A DNA stretch of 19,842 nt from Zancudomyces culisetae (GCA_001969505.1 LSSK01001943.1:1-19842); one strand, 5' to 3'. Shown: positions 1-9,319, counted from the first letter of the stretch. The notes: generated by a model from the letters alone, not told the origin. Numbers and translations: made by a program.

Positions 1-542
1 TAGCTTGTTTATACCGATAAAAGCGGTATCCAGCTGGTGATATAATAGTGACGATATCTGCCAAGCACATCGCAGTAGGTGAGTATTGGGTTCATGCTAC
101 ACTTTCTATGTGGTTATTTCCACGTATTTCTGGTTGTACAGTTTCGATCATCATATATTACATGTGACGAGGAACCAAAATCAAAGTGCTGAGCTCAAAA
201 AATAATAAAAATATGAAATATTCTCCAGGTTCACAGTGTATGGTTTAAAATCGGCTAATATTCATTTAGTGAAATACAGTAACCAAGAAAACAATGATTC
301 GCTATAGCTCGTTAAATGTCTTCATTAGATCAAGAAGTATATTTTGATATAATTGAAATATGTTAAATACCGTTCTATTGTTGAATAAACAGCGAAAATT
401 AAAACGCATATGTGTATTTAGAAAAAAAGAAAATTATACAAATAATAAAAATTGCAGAAAAAAAGGCGTGGCATATATATATAAACAAGTATCACACGAT
501 AATATGAAATATGAGTTGGTAAATATCAAAAGATACAGAAGC
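1..542. other. Left-edge region, mostly non-coding
   Basis: This stretch lies downstream of the MED6 stop codon. A plus-strand frame is open from about 21 to a TGA at 165-167 and begins just after an AG (ataaaag), so it could be the last exon of a gene whose body lies left of the window. The opposite strand also carries a 28-codon ATG frame (95 down to 9) over the same bases. I recognise neither peptide. From about 170 to 542 the sequence is AT-rich with stops in all frames and nothing I can assign. It probably holds the 3' flanks of two convergent genes. Confidence 0.4.
21..167 (+). CDS. Possible 3'-terminal coding exon of an unidentified gene (partial)
   Basis: The frame is open for 48 codons plus TGA and is preceded by an in-frame TAA at 18-20 and an AG at 22-23 that could be a splice acceptor. 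The peptide has ordinary composition with a hydrophobic end (it contains GEYWVHATLSMW and ends IIIYYM). I do not recognise the family. The antisense strand is also open here, so coding on either strand, or none, is possible. If real, the gene is convergent with MED6, which fits the compact layout. Confidence 0.22.
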   Translation, partial: KRYPAGDIIVTISAKHIAVGEYWVHATLSMWLFPRISGCTVSIIIYYM

Positions 543-1856
543 TCAATGCATTCTAGACTGTGAGGGGCTAGGGCTGACAGATGCCGAAGGAAGAAAGTGA
601 GGTGCAGGACTAGGGGCTGCAGAAGCACCTCTATAGTTAAAATCGGTTCCCAGCATGCCACCATCCGAAGATGCATTGTAAATTATACCTGAATTTGTCC
701 GTGAAACTGTAGGAGTTCCGTGTGCTGATTTTCCCGTGTTAGACAATTGACTTAAAGTGCTCGATTGATTGCTGCTCTTGCTTAGAACACTTGGAACAGA
801 CTGGTTTGTTTTTAAGGCACTTTCTTCAGCTATTCTTGTCTGTTGGGCAAGTATAGCATATTTATTTGGACCCATTTCTAGCATGTAGTCTATAGCGCTG
901 TTGAATTGGTTTTTAACCTGTAGGTAACTGGCACTTTGTGTAGGTTTTTCTACTTTTATTAGATAATAGAAGTGATGTACAACTTTAGTTCATTTTCAAG
1001 TTAAACTCAGTAAAAGTGGAAAAGAAATAGCAACAATAAATGAGTAGCAGTACAGATTTCTTACCTTCTGAAGCATCCTTCTGAGGTTTGGAGTCACTCC
1101 CGGCTACGCCCCATGAATACCCACTATATGGGTGATATTTAACATTTTTGGACACCAATTGGAACGCCTCCTCAATAAGATTCAAGCTGGTAAGCTATGT
1201 CAGTTGTAAATATACATATGTTTAGATGGGTTTAAATAACTATTGTATTTTTTTATAATGTTTATATAATATTACCATTCTGGATGAAATAAGCGATTTC
1301 AAGGTGGGAGATTGATATATATTTCCATTAACGACATAGTAGAAAGCTGTATTCACCACTAAAAGATAGAAAAGAAATATTAAAAAATGTTAATGAACCA
1401 GTTATTATTCATACTTTGGGTATAAAACCGAATATTAAAGAAGAGAGCAGTACCTTTGGTGGGCGAAGATCTTCGCCTTTTTGCTATTACAAATAAATTG
1501 GGCCATTTCTCGTGCATCAGAACAAACTCTATTCCAACCATTTGTCTATACACACAGATTCAATTATAGAAAGCCTTATAAAACTAGAGTGTTTGAAAAC
1601 ACATGGGCGTGTAAATATATTTTCATGAAGTAGTATGAACTTACGTCAAATCGAGATTGGAATTTTGTAGAGCATTAAATTTAGTCTGCATACTCAATAC
1701 CGCATTGTTGCTTGTAGGATCCCAAAACGGAGAAAGGCTAAAGTATTCCATAACATTTGAGGGTGTCAAACCGCCCGCTTGCATAATCCATTCGGAAAAA
1801 CGCCATTCTATTCCCATCAAATCTTCTGTTTCAAGTGTCTTGTTTTTATCGTCCAT
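543..1856 (-). CDS. MED6: Mediator complex subunit 6, five exons
   Basis: Mediator head-module subunit that helps couple activators to RNA polymerase II in the nucleus. The exons I built on the minus strand are 1856-1645, 1545-1454, 1358-1276, 1194-1065 and 952-543; together they make 309 codons (308 aa), and all phases join. Family signatures run in order: LMGIEWRFSEWI, VMEYFSLSPFWD then NN near the N terminus, QMVGIEFVLMHE in exon 2, YYVVNGNIYQSP in exon 3, and NVKYHPYSGYSWG in exon 4. These parallel the human blocks around GISW, LDYFSERSNPFYD, MVGIEYILL, YYIIAGVIYQAP and CRYHPSKGYWW. The last exon adds a Ser/Pro-rich tail of about 100 residues with no recognised domain. The start is the ATG at 1856; the longer open frame to 1880 begins only with TTG. 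Introns are 81-112 nt. The gene is divergent from DIS3 across 432 bp. Confidence 0.93.
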
Positions 1857-2288
1857 TTTTTCGGCTAGTTTGATTGTCAAATTATAATAAAGTTGTCGAC
1901 GATATATGTAAGGGGATTATATGGCAGATTTAAAGTCTTTGCTCACTAAACATTGTTACAGTTCAAAAACAAGCAATGTAAACTTTTCTTGCCCAGTAAG
2001 CAAAAAATAAAGAAAAAAAAAGGGCGATATTTAATCCTGTGCTTTCTGTGTTTTTAGCAGGATGAACTTTTTGCTCGATTCTATTGGTGAATTAATTATT
2101 CTTTGCGTTTGAATCGCAGATTGAGAATTCTTGACAAATTTAGTAACAATAAAGCCATCTTTTTTGGAATTTCAAATGGAAAAAACTGCAGGTTGGTTTA
2201 GAGTTTGAAAATAGCTGAGACCGATTTGAAGCTTATAAGTACAATTCACTCTAATTTCTCGACTGTTTTATTAAAAACTATTGATAGT
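1857..2288. promoter_or_regulatory. Shared divergent promoter region of MED6 and DIS3
   Basis: These 432 bp lie between two divergent start codons and must hold the 5' UTRs and core promoters of both genes. The sequence is AT-rich with A and T runs (for example around 2009-2020). I see no convincing known activator site. The assignment rests on gene geometry, not on a motif. Confidence 0.5.
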
Positions 2289-5200
2289 ATGGATATCCAG
2301 GTGATCCAAGCAGGAAGCAGGGGTCGGTACGAAGACACATTTTACAGAAAAAGCAAAACCTCTGGACTTAGTCGGACCATTCGCGAGAGTAAGTGGTAGA
2401 ATTATTTTATCTTTTTATGTTTCTTATCCTCTTTCTTTTCTTTTTTTTGGCTTTGAAAAATCAACTATACTAATTTCTAATGATATATGACTCGACATGT
2501 TACATAGAGTATTATAGGGATGATTTGAGCTGTAGAGTAAAGGGCTGTCGAAAGTGCCTGAATAATAATAAAATAACGTTACCAAATGTAATTGACAGCG
2601 AATATGACAGGATATTGATACCTGATGTCGGGGTTTCCAGTAGATATTCGGAGTTTTTGGAGTGGAAATGCGTCAAAAATATTATAATTACACAGACCGT
2701 TCTTGAAGCACTTGCTCAGCGCGACAGGCGCAAAACAATATCGAGACTTAATAGACTTTGTGAAGATAGCGAAAAGTGTGCGGTTACTTTTAGCAATTTA
2801 ATTTTTTATCCTACCAGAGTTGAGAAAAGCGAAATATCTAGTGTCAATAGTGTTGAAAGGGATAGGGCAAGTATACTTCGGTTTGCAGTTTGGCTATATC
2901 AGCATTTGGAGGGAAAGATAAAAATCTGTGTACTAACAACAAAGAGCTGGGACGTCGATCTTGTTCCGATTCAGGGTGTTGAGCTGATGGAAATTTCAGA
3001 GTTTGTAAAAACGTATATAAAAGATAAAATTAAGGAGTTTGAAGTACTTAAAGAAGCTACAGAGAGGTCTGAGTTGGATATTACGGATAAAACCGCAGAA
3101 GAGTATGCAAAACACCGCCTTATAAAAGATGGCGATATCGGATATGAGCAGCATCTTTCATTTGATGAAATTCAGGAAGGTTTGAGAAATAAAGAACTTG
3201 TACAGGGAGTAGTAAAAAAGATTGTGAGGAAAAACAAGCGACAAACGGGTTTTATTGAGAGAATTGGTGTAGATAAGCATGATATTATTATTGAAGGGAT
3301 AGTAAATATAAATCGAGCGATTGTAGGGGATACAGTCGTAGTCAAGATAATAGGTAATGAGGAGGAAAGTAAGGAGGATGAAGATCGTGAGAGAATATTA
3401 GAGGCTGAGGGAGATGGGGATGAAGATCAAGACGAAGATCAGGATTTGGGTGAGTGGATGGAGTTTGCTGACGACCTTGATGATGAAGGAGATAGTGGAA
3501 AAAGTATTGAGAAGGATAAAGGAGGAGAACAGTTACTGAGCCTGAAAAATAACCCACAAGCTCAGGAAACAGTTAGGGGTAGAGTGGTTGGGATAGTTAA
3601 GCGAGAATGGAGACCAACAGTTGCAATGGTTCAAGAGGATGATACGAAAGGCAGCTTCCATTTAGCAGTTCCAGTGAATGAAAATATCCCCAAAATAAGA
3701 ATAAGTTGTTCAAATGTGGATGAAATCATTGGAAACCGCATAGTAGTAGTGATAGATAAGTGGGCTATACATTCACAATATCCAGATGGTCATATTATTA
3801 GCAAACTGGGGAAAGCTGGAGAGGTAAACACAGAAATTGACACACTCCTGATAGAACATGGGATAGCAGCGAGTCAACAGGATTTAGCATTTCCCCAGGT
3901 TGTAATGGATGATCTACCCAAGTCTTGGGATGCGGTTGCTGAAAAGGATAGACGAGATATACGAGATAGAGTGGTATTTAGTATAGATCCAATAGGAAGT
4001 CAAGATATAGACGATGCTCTTTCTATTGAAAAAACCAAAACTGGGTATGAACTCGGCGTTCACATAGCAGACGCATCATATTTTGTCAAGCCAGGAAACA
4101 AAATTGACGAGGAGGCCAAAAAACGAACAAGCACGATATATTTGCCAGATCGTAGATTCAATATGATTCCCGAACTACTGAGTGAGCAATTATGTTCATT
4201 GAGGGGTGGAAAGGATCGGTATGCTGTTTCGGTACTTTGGAATTTGGATAACAAGTACCAAGTCAAAGATATATGGTTTGGTAGAACCTTGATTAATTCA
4301 AAGTGTGAAATGAGCTATGAATTTGCGCAGAGTTTGCTGGATGAAAACGAAGCGTATCAAAAAGAATTAATGAACAATAGCGATAGTGCCAAGGATACTA
4401 CTTTGCAATATATAACTGTGGCGAATGTTAGTAAAGATATGGTCAGTGTACTAAAAAGCAGGGTTGAAATGTTAACAGCTCTAATGAGGCATTTCAGAGG
4501 TATTCGACTAAATAATGGTGGGTTGCAGCTAGAGAGTGTAGAAGTCAAGTTCAAATACAAACAAAACCAAATCTACGAAATCGAACCGAAAAAGAAGCTG
4601 GAGATTCACTCAGTTATTGAAGAGGCAATGATTATGGCCAATGTTGCCGTAGCAGAGAGAATATTTCAACATTTTAACAAGACGTCGTTGTTGAGATCAC
4701 ATGGATTTCCGACTCAAGAGCGGTTTGACACACTGAAACTGATGGCAGAGTCGGTAGGGATTGGAATAGATACTGAGAGCAATTTAAAACTGGCAGGATC
4801 GTTGGCTCGAGCCGAGAAAATAGCTAGGGATAAATTACACGATGGCTCTGTTGCTAAATTGCTTAAATCCATAACAGTTTTGGCAATGCAGGAAGCAAAG
4901 TATGTATGTTCGGGGAATGACCAACAATTTGTTAGCGGAAATAAGGGAGGAGAGTACTACCATTATGGCTTGGCGGTTCCTATATACACCCATTTTACAT
5001 CGCCAATTAGAAGATATTCAGATATTATAGTGCATCGACAACTGCTGGAGGCGGTTAAGTATGGTTCTAATGATGTTAATAGTGGTGGATATAGCAAACT
5101 ATTATATGATCACAATTATATTACAAAGATAACTGATTTATTGAATTCCAAAACCAAAGCGTACAAAATCATTCAAAGAGAATCAACAGGGTTATTTCAA

Positions 5201-6130
5201 ACCATATTTTTAACGCAACTCTTGTTATTACGCCAACAAATCAAACCAAATACTGTGAGCAATAGTGACACTTTTGAAGGTAATGAAGGTGGTAACGAAT
5301 TTTTGAGTTTTGATGGAATGATATCGGGAATAAAAGAAAATAGAGTAAATGTGTATATATCAACTTTGGGACTGACGGGGACAGTGTATATTAAGCGCAA
5401 AGATCCATTTAGTGACTATGGAATCCCTTTATCGGTCTTTACAAGGGATTTAGCACACTGTAACACGATGATTTTTGGATGTAAAATGCTGGAGTTGGAT
5501 ACTAATCACATAAAATTGCAATTACCATCCTCAATTACCTCCAACATCATCAATAACGATAATTCTCGTGATGATGATGGTGGTGGTGGTGGTAGCGGTA
5601 GTGTTGGCAGTAACGGAGTTCAATCCAGGGTAAATCTGGAGCAATATGCAAACAAAATTTTTACAATGTCAGTTTTCGAGCATGTAAAAGTAATTGTAAA
5701 GAGCAGAAAATCCAAATATAGACTACCCCAAGTTTACTTTATGTTGGTTTACAAAAGCAAAGAGGTGTTTGATAGTAAACAACGCAAGAACACTCGTATT
5801 TTACCGCTAGGTGTTGGCCGGTATAACGATGAAGAAAAAGTAAAAACAGCAATCAATGCTTTGAACACACAGTTTATGGATCTCAAGGTATCAAATTCTG
5901 AAAAGATTGTTGGTAATTTTGGTTCTTGTTCTGGTACTGATTATGGAATTGGTGAGCTTATTAAAAAAGATTTTGGGAATACCGGTAAAATATCTAGTAA
6001 TTCGAAAACAGCAATAGCAATAACAAATGCAAAAACAAAAACAAAAACAAAAACAAACTCTTTATACAACATTACTGAAATATCAAAATCAGAAAAACTG
6101 AAAAAGTTTCGAATCTCAGGATATATATAA
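2289..6130 (+). CDS. DIS3: Exosome catalytic subunit Dis3/Rrp44, two exons; PIN site degenerate
   Basis: 3'-5' exoribonuclease of the RNA exosome. Exon 1 is 2289-2388, the intron 2389-2507 (GTAAG donor, TACTAAT branch-like site near 2467, ACATAG acceptor), exon 2 is 2508-6130, giving 1240 aa. The junction creates TIREKYYRDDLSC, matching KIVREHYLRSDIPC of yeast Rrp44. Domains: CR3 with Cys42, Cys47, Cys50 and a His at 166; PIN about 65-190; CSD1 about 255-320; an acidic insert about 318-370; CSD2 about 385-470; RNB about 500-910; S1 about 960-1120 with a Gly/Asn insert; then about 100 low-complexity residues ending near a KTKTKTK tract. The RNB metal site SIDPIGSQDIDDAL keeps all four Asp (527, 533, 535, 536), and HYGLAVPIYTHFTSPIRRYS is intact. 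In the PIN domain the first Asp (73) is kept, but the Glu position is Ala101 and the last Asp is Lys179, so endonuclease activity is probably lost. Human DIS3 is about 960 aa; the inserts explain the extra length. Confidence 0.96.
2389..2507 (+). other. Spliceosomal intron of DIS3
   Basis: 119-nt intron with GTAAGT donor, TACTAAT at about 2467-2473 and a TACATAG acceptor. Splicing joins the phase-1 A of exon 1 to AG in exon 2 to make the Lys in IREKYYR, restoring the conserved N-terminal CR3 segment. Without splicing the frame stops at TAG 2397-2399. Confidence 0.92.
6031..6056 (+). repeat. Coding AAAACA-type repeat at the DIS3 C terminus
   Basis: An A-rich hexamer (AAAACA/ACAAAA phase) is repeated about four times in frame and encodes an alternating Lys-Thr tract in the non-conserved tail of DIS3. 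Confidence 0.85.
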
Positions 6131-6286
6131 CAAATGAGAAAAGAAAGAAAAAAAAAAAAGTAGAATCAAAAAGCAGAAATGTTCTCAGCAATTAGATTTT
6201 CAATTGAATTAACAAAAATATAAATAAATATAAATAAATTAAAAAAAATGCTATTTATTGAGCCCATTTCGGAATTTGTACTCTAG
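6131..6286. other. Convergent 3' region between DIS3 and INSIG
   Basis: 156 bp between two stop codons that face each other. Very AT-rich, with a poly-A run near 6150-6160 and overlapping ATAAATA motifs at about 6218-6240 that could serve both polyadenylation sites. No other feature seen. Confidence 0.6.
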
Positions 6287-7579
6287 TTATGTCGATTTGA
6301 AAATTAACCTTCCCATAACTCCAAGTAGTATACAATAAGAAAACAATAACGCTGGCAAATACAATAGTAGGTCTATATCATCTTTTATACTGTTCAAACT
6401 GGATAGATTTGTTGTGCCTGTCGCCACTGTTGCTGCGGCCGCTTTTCTTGTTAAATTCATAATGTACAGTATAACTGTACCTATAAGCGACATGGATCCT
6501 GAAAATAATATTCCTTGCACTGATGAATCAAAATATGCCCAGTTTGCCACTGTAATTGCTATTGTTATGAAATAAGCCTGTGCCATGGATTGGAATTCGA
6601 TTTTCTATTATTGTTTTTTTGTTTTTTTTTTGTTGTTGTTTTTGTTTAACAGTACCGATATGTTAGTAAACCTATTTTTTTTTTATTTTTCTGTAAAGTA
6701 AATATTACTAATTGAGACTTACAAAAAAAGCATAGTTGATCCCAAAAAAGCATCCAATACTCCTATTCATTTACCCGTGTCAATAAATAAATAAGTTATA
6801 CTACAAGATTACCACCAATGTACACCAGTGTTTAGTTACAACAACAAAAAAATACCTTATTAAAACTAGGGCATCCATATCAAATTCGGTCACAATTCCA
6901 AACCAGTTATCCAACAACTTATATCCTATCCCAACGATTGTGGTAAAAATACATCCCAAAATAGTAATATATTCGGTTTCTTTTATAACCTTTCCTACGA
7001 TCAGTCCATTTTCTCCTATTCTCCTGTTGTGTTTATTATGACTTTTTAGCTCATCTATTTTATTGTTAAATTTAATAATTAATATTTGATATTTGATATT
7101 TGATATTTGATATTTGATATTTTAAAATTCATTATCTTACTAGCCATACCTGTTGACGAATGTAAAAACACAACGATTATTGAAGATAGCCATCCTATAA
7201 ACGCAAATATTAAAATTCCGACTACATATATGTTGAATTTTCCAAATACACCCTCGCCCTCGCCCTCAGCAACACCACCTCTACCGCTACTTCCAGGACC
7301 CGTTGGGTTTAGTCTTGACAGGTTTGTCGACGACTTGTTTTTCCTCTTGTTTACCATTTGTCGTGCGAGTGTTGGGGTAAAAAATTTTGTATAATTTCTG
7401 ATATTTGAACTGATTCCACTATTACTACTGTCATTATCAGTATATTTATTAATATATATACTTATACTATTTCTAATATCCTTGGGATATATAAACTCAA
7501 GTTGGCTATCAACGTACCTATCCTCAGAAGAATATTGTCTTTTTAGACCAGTATTAAATTTCGTATGATCCCTTGTCAT
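6287..7579 (-). CDS. INSIG-family (Nsg1/Ins1-like) ER membrane protein, four exons
   Basis: INSIG proteins sit in the ER membrane and control sterol synthesis by binding HMG-CoA reductase, and SCAP in animals. Exons on the minus strand: 7579-7141, 7054-6856, 6762-6723 (only 40 nt) and 6604-6287, giving 331 aa with all phases consistent. The N-terminal half is polar and ends with a Gly-Glu repeat before TM1 (FNIYVVGILIFAFIGWLSS). The INSIG core follows: IVGIGYKLLDNWFG (human VVGLLYPCLDSHLG), LIRSIGCFFGINYAFFKIEF (human MRCIAVFVGINHASAKLDF), ANWAYFDSS (human LWWTFDRS) and LLYLPALLFSYCILLGVMGR (human [20 protein letters not shown]). The Asp in YFD aligns with the Asp of human INSIG-1 (205) and INSIG-2 (149) reported as needed for function. 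About six membrane segments are apparent. The identification comes from the spliced product; single ORFs look anonymous. It is convergent with DIS3. Confidence 0.88.
6605..6722 (-). other. INSIG intron 3
   Basis: 118-nt intron, GTAAGT donor directly after the seven-T run ending exon 3, TACTAAC branch-site match in the first half, and an AATAATAG acceptor. It joins ...NYAFF to KIEFQS, which reproduces the INH-ASAKLDF block of animal INSIG. Confidence 0.85.
6763..6855 (-). other. INSIG intron 2, upstream of a 40-nt exon
   Basis: 93-nt intron with GTATTT donor and GAATAG acceptor. It precedes the 40-nt exon 6762-6723, which encodes SIGCFFGINYAFF plus one base of the split Arg codon. Confidence 0.82.
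7055..7140 (-). other. INSIG intron 1 with a 7-bp tandem repeat
   Basis: 86-nt intron with GTAAGA donor and AAAATAG acceptor, TTTAAC as the likely branch site. Most of its 5' half is a heptamer tandem array (see the separate repeat entry). Read-through stays open to a stop at 7079, which produces a misleading 166-aa ORF. Confidence 0.85.
7084..7118. repeat. Five copies of ATTTGAT (7-bp minisatellite)
   Basis: Five perfect, contiguous ATTTGAT units lie inside INSIG intron 1, followed by a partial unit. The 7-bp period is not a multiple of three, which fits a non-coding position. Confidence 0.95.
7244..7266 (-). repeat. Hexamer repeat encoding Gly-Glu dipeptides in INSIG
   Basis: CCCTCG hexamers on the plus strand read as alternating Gly and Glu codons (EGEGEG) on the minus strand, just before the first membrane segment. 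Confidence 0.8.
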
Positions 7580-9319
7580 CTATATTTCTGTTGTACTTTC
7601 CCGCTTTTCTTTGTTAAATGCGATATATACCCATTCAGAATGTTGATACTTGTCTGAATACTCTTTATCAAAACGTGATTTATCTCTGAATAACAAGTTT
7701 GTTGGAATCTTCAAAGTGCCTGCTTATTTCCTTTTTCTTTATACAAGCTTGATTGGTTATCGCAAGAAAATAATAATAATACTAATAAAAATTGGGTTTA
7801 TCGTTGTAGCCAAGCTTTATGACGTCAATGCCAAGCAATGGGGTTCGTAATTAGTAATTAGTATTTGGTACTTTTGTTCTTTCAATTCAAGTGTGTTGAT
7901 TGCAAAATTTTTGCTTCTTAGCAGCCAAATTAGGTAAATTCGTTGAGTATGCTTGTGCTTTGCTCTATTAATTTCAAATGGAATATATAATCGATTACTT
8001 TATTTAAAAAAAAAAGCAAGACATTATATTTTATAAAAAAATACAAGACAAGAGACGAGTTTGGCAGAACATATAAGCTAAGGTGATTAATTATTCGGAG
8101 CGTTAATTTAACACTTTATTTTTTTTGTAAATTAAACAGTTAATCTTTTGGGTTAATTTTCTCTGGTGAAAAATAAATTAAAAAATTGGCAATTTCAGGG
8201 ATTTCTCGATTATTATTACTTTTTATTATCAATATTTAAACTTGAACTTTTGTCTTGATTAATTTCTTGGATGAAATACACAATATAAAAAATTGGCAAA
8301 AAAATTAAAAAACAATCGAAATAGTGATGATAATGTTGCGAGATAATACCAAAATAGTGAGCTTTATTGAATATTAAACGGTGATATGATATTGTGTTGC
8401 TGTATAAAAATTGAGTTTAAAAACCAATACTAGGTGTTTTGGTAATGACATGATTTTTCCAAAAAATAAAGTAAATAAAATAAAGTAAAATAAAATAAAT
8501 GTATATGTATATGTAAATGTACATGTAAGATTAGAAAAAAGAAAATGTGAAGGAAATTTCACTTCACTGTGATATGTTCTTGATAATCTGTTAGTGATAT
8601 TCATGAATGGCAGCTTGTAGACATTTCTAGTACTTTTTACACACTAAATCAAAAAGAAGTTGATTTAAAATAATAAAAGCAATCCATTCAGTAAGGTTAA
8701 GCAAAGAACGAGGTGATATCTAAAATATCAATAGATCCAGCTTTTGTTACTACATTACGAGCAAGTACAATGGAAATAGATGGCCTGTATTTGGGTAACG
8801 CTTTGCTACAAGTGAATAATATTCGTTTAAAGAAGATAACGATGATGATGGTATACATATACTGAACTTTAATATTACTTGTACTTGTAATAGTATTGGG
8901 TGTATTTTTATCTGAGCTGAGTTGATGAAATTCACGGTCATGTTAATATATGCTTGGGCTTTTGCTAGATTCCTGCAGAAAAGTTAACAATAAATAAATA
9001 GAACTGAAAGGGAATCAGTCTAATTTGAAGTGATTAAACAAATCACGAGGATAATTGCAAGTTTTGTTGCTAATGATTACGAGTAAAAAAAAAATTTTTT
9101 TTTCATACTATTTGCTGTTTGATTTTACTAATATTTTTTACAGTTTATTATAATTTCATAATAAGAATTCAGAAATTAATAAAGTGGAAAAAATAGAAAA
9201 TTGTTATGCAGAATAATAATAATTTAATTAATGCTAGAAATAAAAAATAGCGTGTAAAATAAAATATAAAGTGGAACTCATAGATTATAAAATATAGTAG
9301 ATTTGGAAAATAAAATAAA
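7580..9319. other. 1.74-kb AT-rich intergenic region (INSIG to PRP45)
   Basis: This is the largest gene gap in the window, between divergent genes, so it must contain both promoters. Long A/T runs occur (8008-8040, 8456-8500, 9087-9103). A plus-strand frame at 7650-7850 opens only with TTG and encodes no recognisable peptide. At 8697-9106 the minus strand carries protein-like open segments with plausible splice sites (separate entry). I found no tRNA-like cloverleaf and no clear snRNA by eye. A covariance-model search would be needed to exclude an ncRNA. Confidence 0.5.
8697..9106 (-). other. Candidate small spliced gene, unidentified and unresolved
   Basis: The minus strand has an open segment from 8972 following a CTGCAG acceptor; it contains AKAQAYINMTVNFINSAQ and KIHPILL. 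A second open segment from 8805 follows CTTGTAG and reads KALPKYRPSISIVLARN, with a TAA at 8699-8697. A short ATG exon at 9106-9081 (GTAATC donor, phase 2) would join the 8972 segment in frame. The consensus donors near 8884 or 8878 do not give the phase needed for the second segment; only a weak GTTCAG donor does. The plus strand is also open across 8705-8865. I recognise no family. It may be a small fast-evolving gene or chance. Confidence 0.25.

Noticed and set aside
360-563. 67-codon ORF on the plus strand
   Set aside because: Lys/Asn-rich composition, no homology, and it overlaps the MED6 3' end; expected by chance in AT-rich DNA.
1857-1880. Eight-residue N-terminal extension of MED6
   Set aside because: It requires a TTG start; the ATG at 1856 is a normal eukaryotic start and MED6 homology begins downstream of it.
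2205-2288. N-terminal extension of DIS3
   Set aside because: It would start at TTG. The in-frame ATG at 2289 is adequate and gives an N terminus of usual length for the family.
6287-6586. Stand-alone 99-aa membrane protein
   Set aside because: It is the 3' part of the last INSIG exon; the frame extends upstream to a good acceptor at 6605 and matches the INSIG C-terminal half.
7084-7118. CRISPR-like array
   Set aside because: The units are 7 bp and contiguous, with no spacers, in a eukaryotic intron.
7079-7579. Stand-alone 166-aa protein ending in an ISNIKY repeat
   Set aside because: The repeat tail is translation of intron 1. The GTAAGA donor at 7140 and in-phase exon 2 give the conserved INSIG continuation.
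8840-8916. Box C/D snoRNA (ATGATGA with CTGA boxes)
   Set aside because: Box-like motifs are present, but the flanks do not form a convincing terminal stem and the spacing is poor; such motifs are common by chance in this base composition.
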